A stretch of 64,000 nucleotides of DNA from Hymenolepis diminuta (lineage: Eukaryota; Platyhelminthes; Cestoda; Cyclophyllidea; Hymenolepididae): positions 1,093,001 to 1,157,000 of the forward strand of contig CAADRB010000007.1 in assembly GCA_900708905.1 (NCBI GenBank), read 5' to 3'. Numbering within the stretch: position 1 is the first letter of the stretch; the number at the start of each line of letters is the position of its first letter. This document shows, in pieces, positions 58,370 to 64,000 of the stretch. Below the pieces are notes generated by a model, which did no database searches, had not been told where the DNA came from, and was given only the letters and a program-made list of their open reading frames with translations. Position numbers and translations under genes: made by a program.

Positions 58370-61300
58370 CTAGAAAGGAATTGAAATTCAAGACTAAGCA
58401 CAATGTCTTCAGTCGTCTTTCTTTAAACACCGAATGCTGCTAACTTTTATATACTACATTTGTAGTTTGAGCTGATCCAGGTAGTAAATATGTAGTGAGT
58501 GAATTTCAACAGAACTTAATGCGTCCAGTTGTTTTATCCATTTATATGAGGAAGCTAATTTGAGTAGATAAACAGATCGAACGTCATGAAAAGATCTCGC
58601 TTTATTGTAATGCGAGTTTGTACGCCTTCACATTAGAAAAGTTACATTTCTAAGCATACTTTAAGTAATAGCATAATCGACCCATTTATATATTATTATT
58701 ATTCGTGGAAATAAAATCCAGGAAAGCGAGGAAGTAAAGTAGCGAATGTGGTTGAATTCACCAATATTTGTTAAATCCATATTCTAACTTAACCTAGAAT
58801 TCAGGAGTCTTTCAGACGAGAAAATCGTATTCTACTATCTCTATACTGAACAGTTGCAAAAAATACGGTTGGTTTTCCATTCATTTAATTTGCGTCAACG
58901 GGTCTTGGTCGAAACGGATGTCCAAACCGCGACTTTGATTCTGCACATTGTCAAGGTGATCATCCGACTACTGGTTGAATCTATTCAATTAAAATCACAT
59001 TTACACCTCTAACAGCGTTATGACATCAGAGTCAACCCTTGAAGAAATGTTTCCCGACAGAAATAGGACAATACATATTCGCAACATTTGCGCTATGTAA
59101 TGGTAGTACAAGACAATACTAACTTCCAAAATGTTACTCCAGCACAACTTCGTGAATGTTGCCATTACTTTGTAGGAGGCCTCTTAGGTTACTTATTAAT
59201 AAGCTCCTCGTCAAAAGTTCTCGATTTTTTAATTCAATCGCTAGCTAAAAATTTCCCCTAATGCCCTTATCGTTACAGGTTTGGATTTAGCTTACAGTCG
59301 GATACGTGAATCAATCATCACTTTTGAATAAGGTTTAATTTTAATGTAAGTATCATAGCAATACAACAATCATTAGAATATTAATAACATCAGAAGAGCA
59401 CTGGAATTAAAAGGTTGCCCCAGAGAATTAACCGAAGGTGGTTTAGGATCATAAATTAGCAGTAAATGCTATTTTAATACCATAAATGCTGTATTAAATC
59501 ATAGAGTATGAAAATTGTATTTTAGTTGTTCATGCAATTACATATCAACTGGATTGAGTAAGTTGAGTAGCTTTAGAAGTACTCTGATGATCCATCGACT
59601 TCGTTAAAATATACTAGTAGTCAAGCTATGGCATAAATGTTCTTGGGGATACCATATTTATGGGAACAAAAAAATGGAGAGCATACCTGTTCAGTGACAG
59701 CGTACTGGTAAGTCCTGGTTTCTGTTAAACTAGTCCTGAATGTTGTCGGTACCACCTCAATGAAGTACTGGTACATAAGTGCAGCTAAAATTACCATGAA
59801 TATTAAAAAGTAACATAAGCAGAAGGGTTATTACATATGTCAGTTTATACATACTTAAGGAAATATAGAACTTCAAAGACTATTTTACACATTGACCAAT
59901 AAAAATTTTTTCAGTCTGCTTTGATTAGCTGCAAATAATACAATGTTAGACCATCCACTGGGTACCCATGGGTGCCTAACCCAGCTTTCAATCTTTAAAT
60001 AGGCATATTACACGCAAAATTGACACCGTTTATAATAATTTCTTTGGGTATAGTTGGCTAAACACTTATATTTCGCATTTTTCCGAAATGAAACCATAAA
60101 ACATTCGCGCTATTGATTAAGCATCTGCCTTGTTGGAAGAAAATGGATTTGAGAACAAACTGGAAAATGTAGAGGGATAGTTTCAGTGTGCCCTTCGAAA
60201 AAAACTTTCCCTCATTGCCATATCTCATCTATTTTTGATACTGGATTGTTCTACTGTGCAAGGAACTTCCACATTTAGGTCTGACAGCATAAATATTCTA
60301 TGTTAAGTTAGTCATGGAATAGTCTACTATGAAATAAACATGTCGATCGCTAGAGGGGTAAAGATAGTGTAATTTTTCGCTAGTCAACTATGCCTACAGA
60401 ACTATTAAACAGTTGCTATCAATATTTCTGTCAGTGGATGTTAAAAGACAAATCCTAAGTCCTTGAACTCTGATGTGGCAGACCTACACACTATCGCATA
60501 AACAGATATTGTAAAGATAAGACTAAATAATTCAACCAATCAAGATAGTTGACTATGATGTTGGGAACAAGTAAAATTCAAAGGTTAGTTACGATCATCA
60601 GAAATGACCTCCTCAGCATCAAGAGGATGAATGAAATTAGGAAGAGGTGCACCGAAGGACAAATGATGAATCCGATGAGAAAAGTTTCTTACTAAAAGCA
60701 ATGAAAAAGGACATTTAAATTTGTGAAAAGCGCTTGAATTTGAAGATACGAAACCGCATCTTAAAGACAAAGTTACTTCCATTAGAATTCAAGGGGGCAA
60801 TATGAATGTGCATATTGGAATTCATTCCCAGAGATCTAATAAAAGTAATAAATTGAAGCAATCAAAGATGAAAATTTATACAAATTCAAAATGTCAAACA
60901 TACTTCCCAGTAGTAACGTGTAAATTTCCAGGCGATTTTCTCGCCATAAATGTTCCGACGAAACGACAGGCGTCAGCTTTACTTTCAGAAACTTCAGCTT
61001 CACGATAATGGTGAATTGTTCGAAGATTAAATTCCTCATTGTCCGTCTGGGAGAGCCAAAAGTATTGATACAAAGAATGGTGGTGCTCTCGAAGAAGCTT
61101 CATCTGCTCTCTCTTCGCCTGAGATACCAAAACCAGATAATATATTATAATGCTCTCACGTCAAACCGTTGTTTTCTTTCGGAAGATAGTTCAAATTTGC
61201 TATTAATAACTTTCAACTGAGAACCGGAACCAAGTACATTGCCATTCAGATCGACAACATCCATTGAAACTTCTATTTTCAAAGAAAGTAATAAGAAACA

Positions 61301-61671
61301 AACACAAACTAACGTGAGCACTTCATTGCGATTGTCATATCAATATTAATGGGGAGTTCTCTAAAGATTATGAAAGAGAACTACACCTTACCCCTCGATC
61401 AAATCATCAACCGAATAATGGAAATTGACCTCGGGATTTGCAAATTGATTTAATTCGGCAATTACAAGTATAAAAATAACCACGAAAGTAATAATCGAGG
61501 CTACAAATTATTGGAGAACTTATATTTATTCATACCTCCACCACCACCACTTGTATAATTGACACATTCTTGAGGTAATTTTTCGAAAGTGTCGACCCTC
61601 TTTATCTTTTCAGCGAAAGTCTCCGTGGCATGTCCTTCTTCTTTATAAGTAGTTCGACGTCTCACTTCCAT
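58061..61671 (-). CDS. ERGIC2: ERGIC2 homologue (ER-Golgi intermediate compartment protein 2), complete
   Basis: Nine exons: 61671-61536, 61500-61392, 61360-61314, 61272-61160, 61118-60904, 60835-60777, 60691-60593, 59784-59687, 58369-58061. All phases agree; 394 aa versus about 377 in human. ERGIC_N part: VDTFEKLPQECVNYTSGGGG then a membrane span at 46-62 (SIITFVVIFILVIAEL). The luminal part has ELPINIDMTIAMKC, DACRFVGTFMARKSPGNLHV, the signature NFSHRIHHLSFGAPLPNFIH, YQYFIEVVPT, VTEQARSINH and SHGVPGVFFRYD. The second span is at about 333-358 (RLLVRLSAIVGGVFATG). This matches the ERGIC_N plus COPII-coated ERV architecture of ERGIC2/Erv41, which cycles between ER and Golgi with ERGIC3/Erv46 as cargo receptor. 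The ATG at 61671 was chosen because it gives the longest in-frame start directly before family sequence. Introns grow from 31-41 nt (5') to 808 and 1,317 nt (3'). Confidence 0.93.
58370..59686 (-). other. ERGIC2 last intron
   Basis: 1,317 nt; no repeat, gene or further exon recognised. Confidence 0.7.
59785..60592 (-). other. ERGIC2 intron 7
   Basis: 808 nt; nothing recognised in it. Confidence 0.7.
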
Positions 61672-64000
61672 CGACAAACATTAAATAAGAAAATCAAGTA
61701 AATTATGAGAGAAGCCTTGACTTTCAAATTATGTAGAATTTATGATTGTGACATAAACAAAATTAGTCAAACATTCAGAAAACTGTTAAAAATACAAATA
61801 TTCCCTATTAACTAAATTCACTATAAAACAGCTATAACCATTATATTTTAATAAGTATAAAAGGTTATATTAACTATTAACGAATACTCTGATTTATTAT
61901 TAAATACTTCATTATTAAACATTTTCTAAAACGACTATGGATGCATTAAAATAACTTATATTTAGTACCAAAATATGTTTGTCCTGTTTATGCAATATTT
62001 GATTGTCACTGTAACAAATTTATTGTGTCTCAATATTTTTATCTTTAAGAGTAACCTTTCCATTGAAACTAATGGGTATGATATTTAAGTATATTTAAAT
62101 ATTTTTGTTTTTAAACACACAGTACTTTTATTTTGAATCAAAGTTCAATTGGTCAATTTTCGGTCGATTTAAAGTCTTGTTAATTTGAGCTTTTCAAGAT
62201 TCTTTATTGAAAATTTTGACTGAGCACTTGTAATTATTCCGCTAACACGTCTTGTTAGAAAGAAGACGCTTGGGCTCTTAAATGAGTCGCATTTCATCTC
62301 TTTAAAATCGATTTTGCCGTCGAGTGCTGACCAACTCCGGCATTTTATACTACTTCGACGTAAAAGCATGACGTTACATTTCTAATACTCACAGTGATAT
62401 TCCACTTGCTTTCTCCATTGTGTTGTGTAAACCTCGTAAACTATGATAATCTTATTTAATTTTCACAACCAAGGTAAATGCCCTCAGATGCCCCTTTTCA
62501 TTTGTGAAATTGGTGAAATTTTGCAATTGCTATCTCATTACTTAAAATTTTTCAAAAATGATAATTTTAGTTTAGATTTAAATTAACTCAGTCGCTTGAG
62601 GTTTATGAGACTTTGAACTCTACCGATCTAGTGATTTTGTTATTGAAATTTAATTGCTAAGGGAGAAACCTAATATTGTACATGAATTATGTTAATCGTT
62701 ATAATTGACTATTCCGAAATATCCCCCTTTTTACCATGTCTCCTCCCATTTGTAGACTACTACTTGTAATTATTTGCGTCACACTTGGTGATGAGCGTAT
62801 CTTCACGGAAAATGAATATCATTTAGGTGGCAAAGCAGTCAGCTTGACGTACACGAATTATTTCGGGAGAACAAATATATAATCTCAATAAATCCTCACA
62901 ATGCATGCAGACAATGTTTGACTCCGTATTCGATATCTGATGAAATTACCGTTATAGATTCGCATGCAATTATCTTCATGCATGTACTAAATCTACTCGC
63001 TCATTTAGTTGTTGCATTCTTCGGTGATTTAACATTCGTTTTCAAGCTAGACAACACGGAGGTTCCATGCGATCACGCCAACATTGTCAAAGAAATTGCT
63101 ATATCAAGCTTGACTTCTAAATCGTTGGCAACTAATGAAGGGTGTTTTTTCGTTAGTATTGGTGGGAATCGTATCGGCAGATTGTGGAATGCATTAAAAG
63201 GAGGATGCTTCAGTGTACTTCATGTGGATTAGTGGGTAGCGTATATGAACTCATTACGATGTTCTATAGGACGCAAAAACGGCGATGAAACGAATATGAT
63301 GGTAGATTCATTGTCGCTCCTGTTGAAGGGAGAATTAGAATCTTCAACACAGAAAATCAACAAGAAATTATGAATAATGGCAGTACCAAAGTTATCTTTG
63401 ATTTTATTGTAAGTAATATTATACGCTGGATAGAAAAAAATTGCTTTAATTTTCAAAGAATCAGTTTGCTTCAAAGGAGATAAATTGTTGATATACAATG
63501 TCAGTATCCGTTCATGCTATTAGTTGGTATTTACACAGGCAGAAGTTAGCAAATGTACACTTTGAATTGTAGTGATTTCTGTATTGTATTAGGTGGTCAT
63601 TTTAGTCTCTTCTATCTCCACATGCTTGTAAAGATGTGGAAATTTGTTATTATCAAAAAGCTGGTATTACCATACTTTCTAAAAAGATGAAAGAAAAAAG
63701 AGCTGAGGTGCTAAAACCAACCGTCCTAATTGGTCGATCGATCAATAAGAGTTTCTTCAGAAATTCAGGGAATGGATAGTGAAATTTGAATTTCGATACT
63801 TTAAGCATTAATTAATTGACCCTAAAATAATTTCCATATATCCGAAAATCCGATTGAAGGTGAAACAGATCTCATCAAGATTGAATCATACGAACCTTAC
63901 TATTTCAGACAATAAGAACTGATTAACTTGCGTCTTAGAAGATGATTTTCTTTGCATTTTCCAAAATTACTCTCTAATCATATTCTTTATGAAAATTTGT
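61672..64000. other. Upstream flank of ERGIC2, right edge
   Basis: AT-rich. Should include the ERGIC2 promoter. Apart from the weak candidate exon at 62736-62882 no gene is supported. An ORF at 62918-63232 starts only at TTG and matches nothing I recognise. Confidence 0.5.
62736..62882 (+). CDS. Candidate short secreted peptide or first exon (hypothetical)
   Basis: An ATG ORF of 48 codons starting MSPPICRLLLVIICVTLGDE, which looks like a signal peptide with a cleavage site near residue 18. Possible donors inside it (GTGATG at about 62791, GTATCT at about 62798) could splice to an acceptor-like CATTTAG near 63007 and continue in frame as VVAFFGDLTFVFKLDN. I recognise no family and the model is unproven; it could be chance. 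Confidence 0.22.
   Translation: MSPPICRLLLVIICVTLGDERIFTENEYHLGGKAVSLTYTNYFGRTNI

Noticed and set aside
62918..63232. 104-codon plus-strand ORF
   Set aside because: It opens at TTG, not ATG, and shows no family I recognise; only part of it might be an exon, which is raised as a finding.
1..64000. CRISPR arrays, operons, ribosome binding sites or other bacterial features
   Set aside because: The window is clearly eukaryotic, with spliced genes and SINEs; no regularly spaced direct repeats were seen.

Overview
This is a eukaryotic, AT-rich, intron-rich window read in the standard code. Three protein-coding genes could be assembled exon by exon with consistent splice phases. Exons are short and embedded in long introns. 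The first introns of two genes are only about 31-85 nt long, with later introns reaching 0.8-6 kb. This small-5'/large-3' pattern, the low GC, a decayed mariner-type transposon and a tRNA-derived SINE family together suggest an invertebrate, most likely a parasitic flatworm. The organism is an inference; the protein families alone are pan-animal.

Layout. On the minus strand, from 19180 leftwards past the window start, lies a homologue of the bridge-like lipid transfer protein BLTP3 (UHRF1BP1/UHRF1BP1L, SHIP164). It starts with a chorein-type N-terminus. Fourteen exons were placed; at least one exon between 15252 and 9989 is missing from the model, and the C-terminal half lies outside the window. 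A dead mariner-like transposon sits antisense in its 5.9-kb intron. A 6.5-kb divergent intergenic stretch (19181-25754) holds two copies of a dispersed repeat and one assembly gap. On the plus strand, 25762-55585, is a 19-exon gene for a 1247-residue, mostly disordered coiled-coil protein with an AKNA-type coil. Its introns carry most of the SINE copies and another copy of the dispersed repeat. After 2.5 kb of convergent intergenic DNA comes a complete 9-exon ERGIC2 homologue on the minus strand (61671-58061, 394 aa). The last 2.3 kb is its upstream flank, with one weak candidate exon for a secreted protein.

The three genes are not an operon and no shared pathway is implied by position. Two concern membrane traffic: BLTP3 in lipid transfer and endosome-Golgi traffic, ERGIC2 in ER-Golgi cargo cycling. 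AKNA in vertebrates is a centrosomal microtubule organiser. I saw no CRISPR, rRNA, functional tRNA or bacterial-style gene cluster. I found nothing that amounts to a new biological system. The most useful leads are the micro-introns (one of 33 nt that is frame-neutral), the SINE family, the unnamed dispersed repeat, and a shared C-rich motif at two assembly gaps.
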